Below are positions 33,783 through 34,034 of a stretch of 34,034 nt of DNA, one piece after another. Source of the stretch: Candidatus Gottesmanbacteria bacterium. GTDB taxonomy: Bacteria; Patescibacteriota; Microgenomatia; UBA10105; UBA927. The stretch covers positions 1,064,019 to 1,098,052 of the forward strand of contig JAHFKK010000001.1 of the NCBI GenBank assembly GCA_023245335.1, given 5' to 3'. Both the position numbers and the translations under genes were made by a program. A model generated the notes under the pieces. It saw only the letters and a list, made by a program, of their open reading frames with translations, did not search any database and was not told the DNA's origin. Position 1 is the stretch's first letter. Each line of letters starts with the position of its first letter.

Positions 33783-33864
33783 GATACCTGCCTTTACAAG
33801 GATGGTTCCTTTTTGGTATAGTACGGGTTGTCCCCGGGGAGGGGGCTTTTGTTAGGGAAACGAC

Positions 33865-34034
33865 ATGGAGAGACCAAACGCACCAAGTTTGCCGAAGACA
33901 TTGCCTGCTACATTTTTGCAGGAAGTAGTCTCAGAACTCAGGAAAGTCACCTGGCCAACACGTGCGGAAACGATCAAGCTGACCATAACGGTCATCGTCA
34001 TATCGCTCCTTATCGGCGCATTTATCGGCGGACT
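33865..34034 (+). CDS. secE: Preprotein translocase subunit SecE (truncated by window end)
   Basis: MERPNAPSLPKTLPATFLQEVVSELRKVTWPTRAETIKLTITVIVISLLIGAFIGG. Confidence 0.88.
   Translation, partial: MERPNAPSLPKTLPATFLQEVVSELRKVTWPTRAETIKLTITVIVISLLIGAFIGG

Noticed and set aside
1-34034. CRISPR array, prophage structural genes, transposase or restriction-modification system
   Set aside because: No regularly spaced direct repeats of CRISPR type and no recognisable Cas, capsid, terminase, transposase or methyltransferase proteins among the ORFs.

Overview
This 34 kb window looks like the chromosome of a Patescibacteria/CPR bacterium, possibly Microgenomates-like (inferred from gene style; not tested). 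Housekeeping genes seen: def, fmt, rpmB, rpmG, upp, galU, the start of secE, and four tRNAs (Thr-UGU, Tyr-GUA, Thr-GGU, Trp-CCA). Between them are many predicted surface proteins with P/T-rich linkers (cohesin-like, PsbP-like, SGNH hydrolase, lysozyme-like), transporters, and a minus-strand operon (about 1-4018) of unknown function that includes an SPFH/band-7 protein. Most notable signals: (1) a 376-bp element with TGTCATTGCGA-type terminal inverted repeats carrying a degraded GIY-YIG nuclease gene, plus a 66-bp empty relative, both starting at the base after a TAA stop codon; (2) several unrelated repeat insertions kept in frame inside fmt and the O-antigen-ligase-like gene; (3) a duplicated tRNA-Thr 3' half split by two GC-rich hairpins; (4) a dockerin-like remnant next to a cohesin-like gene; (5) a C-terminal remnant of a Kbl/BioF-type enzyme beside tRNA-Thr; (6) widespread -10 boxes 6-8 nt before ATG, suggesting leaderless mRNAs, in contrast to Shine-Dalgarno-led genes in the left operon; (7) a C at T-loop position 55 in both tRNA-Thr genes; (8) a structured, ORF-free ~1 kb intergenic region. 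All family assignments come from motif recognition by eye; no database search was run.
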